NCBI RefSeq assembly: GCF_003254565.1
Contig: NZ_QJRI01000181.1
Coordinates: 124,001-188,000 of the forward strand
Length of the DNA stretch: 64,000 nucleotides
Direction of reading: 5' to 3'
Source of the DNA: Flavobacterium nitrogenifigens
GTDB taxonomy: Bacteria > Bacteroidota > Bacteroidia > Flavobacteriales > Flavobacteriaceae
The notes under the pieces are model-generated. The model was not told the origin of the DNA and did no database searches. It saw nothing but the letters and a program-made list of their open reading frames with translations. Numbering within the stretch: position 1 is the first letter of the stretch; each line of letters begins with the position of its first letter. The position numbers and the translations under genes were made by a program. Positions 52,475 through 60,751 of the stretch are shown one piece after another.

Positions 52475-53479
52475 TCATTCAATAATCGGAGCCACTCTCG
52501 GTTTATAATCCTTCGCAACCTCAGCCATTAATCGAATATGATCTGGCGTTGTTCCGCAACAACCTCCGATGATATTAATTAAATTATCCTCTAAATATTC
52601 TTTAATGAAAACTTGAGTTTGTTCTGGTGTTTCATCGTATTGTCCAAATGCATTTGGCAATCCTGCATTTGGATGTGCCGAAACATTAAAACTTGTATTG
52701 TGCGCTAATGTTTTTAAATACGGTTTCAATAAATCAGCTCCAAGAGCGCAATTGAATCCCACACTTAATAACGGAATATGTGAAACTGAAATCAAAAACG
52801 CTTCAACTGTTTGCCCTGAAAGTGTTCTTCCTGAAGCATCTGTAATCGTTCCTGAAACCATGATTGGAATATCAAGATTGCGTTCTTCTTTTACTTCTTC
52901 GATTGCAAAAAGTGCAGCTTTTGCATTTAATGTATCAAAGATTGTTTCTACTAAAAGCAAATCACACCCACCATCCATTAAAGCTTCTGCTTGTTGTTTG
53001 TAAGCAATTCGTAAATCGTCAAACGTTACGGCTCTGTAACCTGGATCGTTTACATCTGGTGACATACTTGCTGTACGGTTTGTTGGCCCAATTGAACCGG
53101 CTACGAAACGTGGTTTATCCGGATTTTTTGCAGTAAACTCATCGGCTACTTGTCTTGCGATTTTTGCCGATTCGTAGTTTAACTCGTAAACCAAATCTTC
53201 CATGTGATAATCGGCCATACCGATTGTCGTTCCTGAGAAGGTGTTGGTTTCTACAATGTCAGCACCTGCTTCGTAATACGCGGCGTGTACATCGCGGATC
53301 GCTTGTGGTTGTGTTAGGGATAGTAAATCGTTGTTTCCTTTTAGCGGATGTGGAAAATCTTTGAAACGCTCTCCTCTGAAATCTTCTTCTGAGAAATTAT
53401 AGCGCTGCAACATTGTTCCCATTGCTCCATCAAGGATTAGGATATTTTTTTTTATTGCTTCTTGAATTGTTATTGCCAT
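52475..53479 (-). CDS. metH: methionine synthase MetH, homocysteine-binding part
   Basis: A 334-residue Hcy domain, the N-terminal barrel of MetH as a separate protein. It begins ILILDGAMGTMLQRYNFSEE. The three zinc cysteines are present in VGFNCALGAD and IIGGCCGTTPDHI. With the 891-residue partner it should form a split enzyme that moves methyl from 5-methyl-THF through cobalamin to homocysteine. It is the first gene after the S-box leader. A word array (CTAAGGTTCTAAG) and a CCGACAGG palindrome fill part of the 340-base leader. Confidence 0.95.
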   Translation of the reverse strand: MAITIQEAIKKNILILDGAMGTMLQRYNFSEEDFRGERFKDFPHPLKGNNDLLSLTQPQAIRDVHAAYYEAGADIVETNTFSGTTIGMADYHMEDLVYELNYESAKIARQVADEFTAKNPDKPRFVAGSIGPTNRTASMSPDVNDPGYRAVTFDDLRIAYKQQAEALMDGGCDLLLVETIFDTLNAKAALFAIEEVKEERNLDIPIMVSGTITDASGRTLSGQTVEAFLISVSHIPLLSVGFNCALGADLLKPYLKTLAHNTSFNVSAHPNAGLPNAFGQYDETPEQTQVFIKEYLEDNLINIIGGCCGTTPDHIRLMAEVAKDYKPRVAPIIE

Positions 53480-53556
53480 ATTTTTTTGTTTTAGCTACTA
53501 AGACGCTAAGGTTCTAAGATGCTAAGTTTTTTTATTATGATTGTGAAGGTTCTTTT

Positions 53557-53589
53557 AAACCCGACAGGTTTTTAAAACCTGTCGGGTTT
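53557..53589. repeat. 33-bp palindrome, dispersed family
   Basis: Arms AAACCCGACAGGTTTTT and AAAACCTGTCGGGTTT. It is the sister of the palindrome at 5983-6015. Being inside the met leader, it could act as a transcription-blocking hairpin, but it has only weak T runs. Confidence 0.75.
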
Positions 53590-53644
53590 AACCTTCGATA
53601 TTTTTTTCACATTAATTCCAAAAGTGCACTATTGCTGGCTCATT

Positions 53645-53714
53645 AGCCCCGATTGAAGTGGAAATTATTTTGTCCGCCACTGCGGACAAAATGATTGCAA
53701 CGAAAAGCGGGAAC
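53645..53714 (+). repeat. structured dispersed repeat, copy B
   Basis: On the plus strand it reads AGCCCCGATTGAAGTGGAAA, a strong inner hairpin (TTATTTTGTCCGC / GCGGACAAAATGA, loop CACT), then TTGCAACGAAAAGCGGGAAC. It lies between the S-box and the first met gene, opposite in orientation to the operon. A CTGAWACAG / CTGTWTCAG hairpin lies nearby at 53749-53769. Confidence 0.75.
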
Positions 53715-53821
53715 TACTGACTGCAAAAATGCGCCAATGATTCGCTCCTGATACAGAATCTGTTTCAGTAAATATTATATGTTATCGAGAAAAGTTTTGA
53801 GAAATACTAGTATGTATTTGT

Positions 53822-53934
53822 GTTATCTATCTTTAATACTGGAAAATGTCGTATAAAGTAGAATTTAGCACCTTCTTTATGATAAAGGGTTGCTAAGGTT
53901 TCATCGGGTCTATCCCTCCGCCTTTCGTGATAAC
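53822..53934 (-). promoter_or_regulatory. SAM-I (S-box) riboswitch of the met operon
   Basis: The minus strand carries the S-box core in order: GTTATC (P1 5'), GGCGGAGGGA, GACCCGATGAAACC, TAGCAACCC, GGTGCTAAATTC and GATAAC (P1 3'). P1 pairs 53929-53934 with 53822-53827. This is the standard class I SAM aptamer and should lower metH expression when SAM is plentiful. No classic terminator with a T run follows directly, so the output mechanism is unclear. Confidence 0.93.
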
Positions 53935-53957
53935 GAACAATAATTTTAAGAACAGTG

Positions 53958-53989
53958 CAAAGGTATGAAATAGGGTTTCGATTTGCAAA
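53958..53989 (-). promoter_or_regulatory. promoter of the S-box/met operon
   Basis: Minus-strand TTTG (53986-53989), a 20-base spacer and TACCTTTG (53958-53965) form a good Bacteroidota promoter. The predicted start lies about 20 bases before the aptamer. Confidence 0.8.
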
Positions 53990-54061
53990 TGTTTTTTTTC
54001 TAAGGTTCTGAGGTTCTAAGTCACTAAGGTTCTAAGGTTTTTTAGTTTATGTTTTTCAAAT

Positions 54062-54185
54062 ATAGCCCCCGATTTCAACCGCGGGGAACGTATTGTGATT
54101 ATGCGTTGTGTTTATATGATCATATGCACATTGATTATGCGATATATTCATACGTTGCGTTCCAGTTGTTGAAACCACTGGCTAT
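54062..54185. repeat. 124-bp inverted-repeat element
   Basis: ATAGCCCCCGATTTCAACCG... at 54062-54090 and its diverged inverse ending GAAACCACTGGCTAT at 54185 share the pattern ATAGCC-N6-TTCAA-N8-GAACG. Each end is also a palindrome. There is no ORF. Confidence 0.6.
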
Positions 54186-54205
54186 GTTTTATACATTTTT
54201 TGCTA

Positions 54206-54315
54206 TACTATTCAGCTCCTGAGGAGCGTAATATTTGTAGAAAACAATTAACCAAGCAAAAGCTCCAGCGGAGCGATACATTCGAGATATGTCGCTCCGC
54301 TGGAGCTTTATAGAG
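54206..54315. repeat. GCTCCGCTGGAGC palindrome cluster
   Basis: AGCTCCTGAGGAGCG, AGCTCCAGCGGAGCGA and TCGCTCCGCTGGAGCT lie within 100 bases; the last two form one inverted repeat. A TTTGTAGAAAACAAT word between them resembles the GGTAGAAAATTAT next to REP palindromes at 13910. Confidence 0.65.
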
Positions 54316-54370
54316 ACCTAATCATTTCTTTTCTATAAATATGTCATCCCTCTGGGATTATCATGGTAAT

Positions 54371-54404
54371 TAAAAAAGCCCAAACTTTTTAAAGTTTGGG
54401 CTTT
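54371..54404 (-). terminator. terminator of the sulfate-assimilation cluster
   Basis: Minus-strand AAAGCCCAAACTTT / AAAGTTTGGGCTTT is followed by a T run, 55 bases after the last gene of the cluster. A CTTAGCGCCTTAG word array lies between. Confidence 0.85.
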
Positions 54405-54459
54405 ATAATATTTTAAAAAATCTTAGCGCCTTAGTCCCTTAGAACCTCAGCCCCTCAGA

Positions 54460-55512
54460 TTAAACAATTGCCTTCACAACCGCTTTTGGCGCTTCTTTAC
54501 GAGTTCCGTCGAAACCATCTACACCAGAAACCGTTGTATATTTCAATACGTATTTTTTACCTGGGTTGATGATTGAATAAGCAGCCTGGCACATTAAAGT
54601 TGCTTCGTGGAAACCGCAAAGGATTAACTTTAATTTTCCTGGGTATGTGTTTACGTCTCCAATAGCGAAGATTCCAGGAATATTAGTTTGGTAATCTAAT
54701 GCATTGTTTACTTTAATAGCATTTTTCTCGATTTCTAATCCCCAGTCACCGATTGGACCTAATTTTGGTGTTAATCCGAAAAGCGGAATGAAATAATCAC
54801 ATTCGATTTTACGGTGTGCTCCGTTTTCTTCGATATCTAATGATTCAACATGCTCAGCACCGTTGATTCCGATAACTTCTGCCGGAGTGATTAATTTGAT
54901 TTTTCCAGCTGATTTTAATTCCTGTACTTTTTCTACAGAATCTAAAGCTCCTCTAAATTCGTTTCTTCTGTGGATTAAAGTTACTTCTGAAGCTACGTTT
55001 GCTAAGAAAATTGACCAGTCTAATGCTGAATCTCCTCCTCCTGCAATAACAACTCTTTTATCTCTGAATTTCTCAGGATTTTTGATGAAGTATTTTACTC
55101 CTTTATCTTCATAAAACTCGATATCTTCGATAAGTGGTTTACGAGGCTCGAAACTTCCTAATCCTCCAGCGATTGCAATTACTGGTGCGTGGAATTTAGT
55201 TCCTTTGTTTGAGGTTACAATGAATGTTCCGTCTTCTTGCTTTTCAACAGTTTCAGCACGTTCTCCTAAAGTAAATCCTGGCTCAAATTGTTTGATTTGC
55301 TCCATTAATCCGTCAACTAAATCTCCAGCTAATACTTCTGGGAATCCAGGAATATCATAAATTGGCTTTTTTGGATATAACTCTGATAGTTGTCCTCCTG
55401 GTTGTGGAAGCGCATCTAAAATGTGGCATTTTAATTTTAGCAATCCTGCCTCAAAAACGGCAAATAAACCTGTTGGGCCCGCTCCAATTATAAGTATATC
55501 TGTTTTAATCAT
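54460..55512 (-). CDS. ferredoxin/flavodoxin-NADP reductase-like flavoprotein
   Basis: A 350-residue thioredoxin-reductase-fold protein, starting MIKTDILIIGAGPTGLFAVF; the longer frame to 55575 has no Rossmann sense. FAD binding is by GAGPTGLFA and the NADP site by VIAGGGDSALDWSIFLA. The CxxC redox pair of thioredoxin reductase is absent, fitting the YumC-type ferredoxin-NADP reductases. As the last gene of the cluster it most likely supplies electrons, via ferredoxin, to the sulfite reductase. Confidence 0.88.
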   Translation of the reverse strand: MIKTDILIIGAGPTGLFAVFEAGLLKLKCHILDALPQPGGQLSELYPKKPIYDIPGFPEVLAGDLVDGLMEQIKQFEPGFTLGERAETVEKQEDGTFIVTSNKGTKFHAPVIAIAGGLGSFEPRKPLIEDIEFYEDKGVKYFIKNPEKFRDKRVVIAGGGDSALDWSIFLANVASEVTLIHRRNEFRGALDSVEKVQELKSAGKIKLITPAEVIGINGAEHVESLDIEENGAHRKIECDYFIPLFGLTPKLGPIGDWGLEIEKNAIKVNNALDYQTNIPGIFAIGDVNTYPGKLKLILCGFHEATLMCQAAYSIINPGKKYVLKYTTVSGVDGFDGTRKEAPKAVVKAIV

Positions 55513-55609
55513 TATGTTGTTGTTTATAATCATTCTTAATAACGCAAAGAAACGAATAAATCCTTGTACTTTCAATGATTTTTATCATTAATTTCTTTCC
55601 GAAACTTTT

Positions 55610-56191
55610 TTACTCTCTATTTTTTAATGAAGAGGTAATCTCATTCATTCTTTTTACCTTTTCTTCAAAATTGCCTTTTAAGGTTTTTCGATATTCATTC
55701 AGATTTTCAACCATTTGATTGATATCTTCGGGAATTACTTCTTCAAAAAACTCTCTAAGCCTTTTGGCTGTTGTTGGCGATTTTCCGTTTGTTGAAATGG
55801 CAATTTTGACATTTCCTTTAGTTACGATTCCGCCCAAATAATAATCGCATAAATCTGGTGTATCGGCAATATTGCAAATCAAATAGCGTTTTCTCGCTAA
55901 ATCGTAAACCTTTTTATTTACTTTCAAATCGTCTGTACAGGCAATTACCATGTGACGTTTTTTAAGCATTTTCTTTTTGAACTTCGATTTTGTCAATGTT
56001 ATCGAAGGGTGCTTTTCGGCTAAAACTTTTATTTCTAAATGAAATTCTTTTGCCACTACCTCAACATTAGCATTCGGACTTGATTTTAGCAAGAAAGAAA
56101 GCTTTTCCAGACCTACATTTCCTCCGCCTACAATTAATACATTTAAATTGTGAAGCTTTAGAAATATTGGATATAATTCGTTTTGTTCCAT
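55610..56191 (-). CDS. precorrin-2 dehydrogenase / siroheme synthase N-domain
   Basis: A 193-residue protein like the N-terminal part of CysG (Met8p/SirC type), which oxidises precorrin-2 and may insert iron to make siroheme. The NAD site is LNVLIVGGGNVGLEKLSFLL, and ICNIADTPDLCDYYLGGIV and AISTNGKSPTTAKRLREFFE are family segments. The CysG methyltransferase half is encoded separately by cobA just upstream. A palindrome cluster lies between the two genes. Confidence 0.92.
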   Translation of the reverse strand: MEQNELYPIFLKLHNLNVLIVGGGNVGLEKLSFLLKSSPNANVEVVAKEFHLEIKVLAEKHPSITLTKSKFKKKMLKKRHMVIACTDDLKVNKKVYDLARKRYLICNIADTPDLCDYYLGGIVTKGNVKIAISTNGKSPTTAKRLREFFEEVIPEDINQMVENLNEYRKTLKGNFEEKVKRMNEITSSLKNRE

Positions 56192-56203
56192 GTTACCAAT
56201 ATG

Positions 56204-56400
56204 TTGTTCCTAACGGAACAATTAATAATGCAAACTTCGGGTTAAAACCTGACGCTACAAAATCGGTGTCAATCAGATGTTCCTAACGGAACATTATTAT
56301 TGTGAAAACATTTATTTTTTTTCTACCGATCAATTGTTCCTAACGGAACATTTATTGAAACCGTTTATTTTCTACCGATGAGATGTTCCTAACGGAACAT
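56204..56400. repeat. REP cluster, four TTCCTAACGGAA palindromes
   Basis: Copies lie at 56204-56221, 56277-56294, 56334-56350 and 56383-56400, all with the same CCTAACGG centre. Two are preceded by TTTCTACCGAT(C/G)A, as at 13591 near the REP elements. Spacings are irregular (73, 57 and 49 bases), so it is not a CRISPR. It splits cobA from the siroheme gene. Confidence 0.8.
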
Positions 56401-56407
56401 ATAAATT

Positions 56408-57181
56408 CTAACGAATTTCTTCTTTTGATAGAAATTCTTCGTAAAAACCTTTTAATTTATTGCTTTCACTGACAACTTCGCCTAAAACAATAATGGCTGG
56501 CGAACCTAATTCTTTTTGTTTTACAACTTCTAAAATCGAATCTACTGTTCCAACTCCAACTTTTTCGTCGGCTGTTGTTCCGTTTTGGATAATTGCAACT
56601 GGTAGGTTTCCTTTATCTTCTTTTTGAAACAAATCGATGATTTGAGGCAATTTGTGCATTCCCATCAAGATTACAACGGTTGCAGAAGATTGCGCTGCCA
56701 AGGCTACATCTGAAGATAATTTCCTATCAGAAGTTGTCCCTGTAATTGCCCAAAAGCTTTCTGAAACACCTCTTTTTGTAATCGAAATTCCCTGACTTGC
56801 AGGAACTGCAACTACTGATGAAATTCCTGGAACTACAATCGTTTCAATTCCGAAACTTTCTGCAAAATCAATTTCTTCTCCGCCTCTTCCAAAAATAAAT
56901 GGATCACCACCTTTTAGTCGCACTACGTTTCCGTATGTCAGCGCATTGTCTACAATCAATTGATTGATTTGATCCTGCGTGTAGGCATGATTTCCGATTC
57001 TTTTTCCAACAAAAATTCTAATCACATTTTTGGGTGCATAATCCAGAATTTCTTCGTTGGCCAAAGCGTCGTATAAAACCACATTAGCTTCAGCCAATGC
57101 TTTTACAGCTTTTAGCGTAAGTAAATCGGGATCGCCCGGACCTGCACCGACTAAAGTTATTTTGGGTTTTATATTATGCAT
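56408..57181 (-). CDS. cobA: uroporphyrinogen-III C-methyltransferase
   Basis: A 257-residue SAM enzyme making precorrin-2 for siroheme. ITLVGAGPGDPDLLTLKAVK is the N-terminal motif, followed by VVRLKGGDPFIFGRGGEE and VPGISSVVAVPASQGISITKRG. It overlaps the sulfite reductase stop codon by eight bases, so translation is coupled. Siroheme made here serves the reductase encoded directly upstream. Confidence 0.95.
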   Translation of the reverse strand: MHNIKPKITLVGAGPGDPDLLTLKAVKALAEANVVLYDALANEEILDYAPKNVIRIFVGKRIGNHAYTQDQINQLIVDNALTYGNVVRLKGGDPFIFGRGGEEIDFAESFGIETIVVPGISSVVAVPASQGISITKRGVSESFWAITGTTSDRKLSSDVALAAQSSATVVILMGMHKLPQIIDLFQKEDKGNLPVAIIQNGTTADEKVGVGTVDSILEVVKQKELGSPAIIVLGEVVSESNKLKGFYEEFLSKEEIR

Positions 57182-59264
57182 TTGCTAATTCCTGAGCTCT
57201 GAAAGTTTCGATTTTGTCAAAGAAAACAGTTGCTTGTGCAATGTAACCTTTAGCGAAAGCTTCAGATGGTTCATTTTTATTGATTTGGTAAACCAAGTCT
57301 TTAAAAGTTGAATTCAATTCTATTTTACTAGTTTCGATGAAAACAGTATCAAACAAATCAACAATTCCAGCGTGGTGGTTTGTTTTTTGGTTTTCTGCCA
57401 ATAACAATGCTTTTGCACCGTTTACAAATCCTGCATAAGCATGGTAAATCGCATCTGACCATTTTTTCTCGTCGAAAGATTCCTGAGCCAAAATCAATTT
57501 CTCTTTAGCTTCAAACAATAATGTTGCTACTAAATCGATCACCACTCCCGCACATTCTCCAACTCCAACTGCTTTTACGTAATTGTCTGCGTTACCCCAA
57601 TCCACAAAATCTGCTTCTGTTAAATTGGTAACATCTGCATAAGGTTTTAAGATTTCGTAGAAATACTTTTCTCCTTTTAGATCGTAATAATTCAAGAATT
57701 TTTCTCCGTTTCCATTTGCATCAAAATCATTTAAGATGGTACGCAATGCATCTGGTCCTCTACGGCTTGGAATTTTAATTACTTTATCAGCAAAACGTCC
57801 TGCTCCGTTTCCTAATCTTCCTCCGCCTAATAAAACCTGTAAAGCCGGAGCTACCAGTTTTCCTGAGTTGATAGACATTCCTTGGAATCCAATTGCAGAC
57901 ATATTGTGCTGTCCGCAGGCATTCATACAACCTGAAATTTTAATTTCGATTTCAGTATTGTTTAAATACTGAGGATATTCGGCACTTAAAACTCTTTCTA
58001 ATTCTTCTGCAATACCGGTACTACTTGCAATCCCCAAGTTGCAAGTATCAGTACCCGGACATGCCGTAATATCTCCAACTGAATTATACCCTAATTGAAC
58101 AAAGTCAAGTTTGGCTAATTCTTGATAAAAAAAAGGAAGATTCTCTTCTTTTACGTGACGTATTACAATATTTTGACGCAATGAAAAACGTAATTCGTTT
58201 GCTGCGTAATTTTTAATTAATGCGGCTAATAATCTAGCTTTATCAGTATAAAAATCTCCTAATAAAACTTTGATTCCGATAGCATAATAACCGTCTTGTT
58301 TCTGCTTAATTACATTCGATTTTTTCCAAGCTTCATAAGCCTCAGTATCTTCGATTGTAACTTGCGGAACTTCTAATACTGGCTCTGCAATTGGGCCGTC
58401 AAAAGCGGTTGTATCAATTTCGTATGTTTCAAAAGCGATGGCTTTTTTCTCTTTTTCAACCAAATCAAGGAAAGCATCTTTCCCCATTTCTTTGATTAAG
58501 AATTTCATACGCGCTTTCATTCTTTTTGCACGTTCTCCGTATCTATCAAAAATACGAATGATTCCTTCTGCTGTTGGAATGATTTCGTTTACGGGAACGA
58601 ATTCCGAAAGCAATTCAGCATGTGCTGGCTGAGATCCTAAACCTCCACCAAACATGATTTTGAAACCTTTTTGCCCGTCTTTAATTTTCGGAATAAATCC
58701 TAAATCATGTAAATAACTCAAGGCCGTATCTTCGTCTGAAGATGAGAACGAAATTTTGAATTTACGTCCCATTTCCTGACAGATTGGGTTTCTTAACAGA
58801 TATTGGAAAAGTCCGTGCGCATAAGGCGAAACATCAAATGGTTCGTTTACGTCAACTCCAGCCAATTCACTTCCTGTGATATTTCGAACCGTGTTTCCAC
58901 AAGCTTCACGAAGCGTGATATCGTCTTTAGCCAAATCTGCCCAAAGTTCTGGTGTTCTGTCTAAACTCACGTAGTGAATCTGAATATCCTGACGTGTTGT
59001 AATATGCAAACGTCCTGTGGAATATTTGTCTGAAACTTGCGTAATACGCACCAATTGCTCGCTGGTTACTTTTCCATAAGGCAATTTGATACGGATCATC
59101 TGAACGCCTTCCTGACGCTGACCGTAGATTCCACGCGCTAAACGAAGACTACGAAAACGCTCATCATCAATTTTTCCTCCACGGAATAAGTGAATCTTTT
59201 TTTCTAATTCGATAATCTCCTTCTGAACTACCGGATTTTCTATTTCTGTTCTAAAACTTTCCAT
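57174..59264 (-). CDS. ferredoxin-type sulfite reductase with HEPN-like tail
   Basis: A 696-residue protein from ATG 59264 (MESFRTEIENPVVQ); the frame reads 21 codons further through repeat sequence. Residues ~1-560 are a siroheme-Fe4S4 nitrite/sulfite reductase: cluster cysteines in ITACPGTDTCNLGIASSTG and KISGCMNACGQHNMSAIGF. Residues ~571-696 form a helical extension, with SDAIYHAYAGFVNGAKALLL resembling HEPN domains. Sulfate genes around it fix the substrate as sulfite rather than nitrite. The tail has no known role here. Confidence 0.9.
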   Translation of the reverse strand: MESFRTEIENPVVQKEIIELEKKIHLFRGGKIDDERFRSLRLARGIYGQRQEGVQMIRIKLPYGKVTSEQLVRITQVSDKYSTGRLHITTRQDIQIHYVSLDRTPELWADLAKDDITLREACGNTVRNITGSELAGVDVNEPFDVSPYAHGLFQYLLRNPICQEMGRKFKISFSSSDEDTALSYLHDLGFIPKIKDGQKGFKIMFGGGLGSQPAHAELLSEFVPVNEIIPTAEGIIRIFDRYGERAKRMKARMKFLIKEMGKDAFLDLVEKEKKAIAFETYEIDTTAFDGPIAEPVLEVPQVTIEDTEAYEAWKKSNVIKQKQDGYYAIGIKVLLGDFYTDKARLLAALIKNYAANELRFSLRQNIVIRHVKEENLPFFYQELAKLDFVQLGYNSVGDITACPGTDTCNLGIASSTGIAEELERVLSAEYPQYLNNTEIEIKISGCMNACGQHNMSAIGFQGMSINSGKLVAPALQVLLGGGRLGNGAGRFADKVIKIPSRRGPDALRTILNDFDANGNGEKFLNYYDLKGEKYFYEILKPYADVTNLTEADFVDWGNADNYVKAVGVGECAGVVIDLVATLLFEAKEKLILAQESFDEKKWSDAIYHAYAGFVNGAKALLLAENQKTNHHAGIVDLFDTVFIETSKIELNSTFKDLVYQINKNEPSEAFAKGYIAQATVFFDKIETFRAQELANA

Positions 59265-59269
59265 TTCTC

Positions 59270-59340
59270 TTAGTTTGTAGTTAGTTGTTGATTGTTTATA
59301 GTTATTTGTTGACAGTAGAACTATCAACTAAAAACCACAA
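59270..59340. repeat. word array between cysN and the sulfite reductase gene
   Basis: TTTGTAGTTAGTTGTTGA, TTTATAGTTATTTGTTGACA and the inverse ATCAACTAAAAACCACAAAC fill the gap and can fold on themselves. Confidence 0.5.
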
Positions 59341-59341
59341 A

Positions 59342-60586
59342 CTATCTAATGAAACCTACTCCTGCTGTTGTGTTTGTTGCTGTATCAATTAAGATGAAAG
59401 CTCCGTTTGATTTGTTTTCGTTGTATGAATCAAAATATAACGGTTTGCTTAATTTGATCGTAACTTCTCCAATTTCGTTGATGGCCAATTGTGAAGCTTC
59501 TGTCGTTCCTGAGTAATCTGTAGCAATTGTATTTTTAATGCTTTCTACTTTTGCTAAAACTCTGTTGGTATTGTGTTGTACCAAATATTTAGTTCCTGCA
59601 ACCAGTTTTTTACTGTCCATCCAGCAAACTGTTGTGGTAATGTCTTTTTCAATTTTTGGAAGTTCGCTTGATTTTACAATCATATCACCTCTCGTTACAT
59701 TGATATCATTTTCTAATTCGATTGTGATTGAAGAACCTGCTGTAGCTTCGTCAAATGTTTTATCGAAAAAGTGAATTTTAGTAACTTTTGACTCTGTTAA
59801 AGATGGAAGAACTGTTACAGCATCTCCAACTTTAATTGAATTTCCGTACAATTTTCCTGCGTAACCTCTAAAATCGTGGTATTCTTCTGTTTTAGGACGA
59901 ATAACCGTCTGAACTGGGAAACGTGCTTTTCCTGCTTCGTAAACATCAGAAGCATGTAATCCTTCTAAATGTTCTAAAACCGTTTGTCCTTCGTACCAAG
60001 GCATATTCTCAGATTTATCCACAACGTTTCCGCCGTTGATTGCACTTAACGGAATGTAGCTTACGTTTTGTTCTTTGAAAGTACTCTTCGCATTTAAAGC
60101 CTCAAAATCAGCTTTGATTTTATTGAAAACTTCTTCAGAATAATCTACTAAGTCCATTTTGTTGATGGCAACGATTACTTCTTTTACTCTCAATAAATTA
60201 TTGATGAAAAAGTGACGGTAAGTCTGTTCGATAACACCTTTTCTGGCATCGATCAAAATGATAGAAACCTGAGAAGTCGAAGCTCCTGTAACCATGTTTC
60301 TTGTATATTCTACGTGACCCGGAGTATCGGCAATAATGTAACTTTTCTTTGCAGTCGAAAAATAAATATGCGCAACATCAATCGTGATTCCTTGTTCTCT
60401 TTCTGCTACTAAACCATCTGTAGCCAAAGAAAAATCAAGGTAATCGTATCCTTTTTGTTTACTGCTTTTCTCGATTGCTTCTATTTTATCAGTCGTCAAC
60501 GATTTTGTATCATACAATAATCTTCCGATCAAAGTACTTTTTCCGTCATCTACACTTCCTGCTGTTGCTATTTTTAAAACGTCCAT
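59342..60586 (-). CDS. cysN: sulfate adenylyltransferase subunit 1 (GTPase)
   Basis: A 414-residue EF-Tu-like GTPase that drives sulfate adenylylation with CysD. P-loop GSVDDGKSTLIGRLLYDT, switch II DTPGHVEYTRNM, and NKMD for guanine are all present. No APS-kinase (CysC) domain is fused, unlike NodQ-type proteins. It lies between cysD and the sulfite reductase gene, with 165 bases before it holding GTTTCAGGTTT words. Confidence 0.95.
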   Translation of the reverse strand: MDVLKIATAGSVDDGKSTLIGRLLYDTKSLTTDKIEAIEKSSKQKGYDYLDFSLATDGLVAEREQGITIDVAHIYFSTAKKSYIIADTPGHVEYTRNMVTGASTSQVSIILIDARKGVIEQTYRHFFINNLLRVKEVIVAINKMDLVDYSEEVFNKIKADFEALNAKSTFKEQNVSYIPLSAINGGNVVDKSENMPWYEGQTVLEHLEGLHASDVYEAGKARFPVQTVIRPKTEEYHDFRGYAGKLYGNSIKVGDAVTVLPSLTESKVTKIHFFDKTFDEATAGSSITIELENDINVTRGDMIVKSSELPKIEKDITTTVCWMDSKKLVAGTKYLVQHNTNRVLAKVESIKNTIATDYSGTTEASQLAINEIGEVTIKLSKPLYFDSYNENKSNGAFILIDTATNTTAGVGFIR

Positions 60587-60751
60587 TCTAATATTTTTGT
60601 TTCAGGTTTAATTTTTTTTGTTTCAGGTTTCAAGTTTAAAGTTGCTTGTCTTTGAACTAAAATTTAAATCTGTATGTTTTTGTTTTCTTGATTTTTACTT
60701 TTAAAGGTTCCGAATTGCATTTACAATTAACAATTCATAATTAAACAATTA

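Noticed and set aside
48509..53479. metH broken by mutation or insertion
   Set aside because: Both parts are complete at a domain border with proper starts; a 29-base gap and a whole gene lie between, so no frameshift is involved.
54062..54315. riboswitch or ncRNA downstream of the met promoter region
   Set aside because: The segments are inverted-repeat copies of each other and match REP-like elements better than any riboswitch core I know.
56204..56400. CRISPR-like array
   Set aside because: Repeats are short palindromes with irregular spacing and no cas genes.
57174..59264. nitrite reductase
   Set aside because: The reductase fold alone cannot separate nitrite from sulfite, but cysD, cysN, cysH and siroheme genes flank it, so sulfite is the likely substrate.
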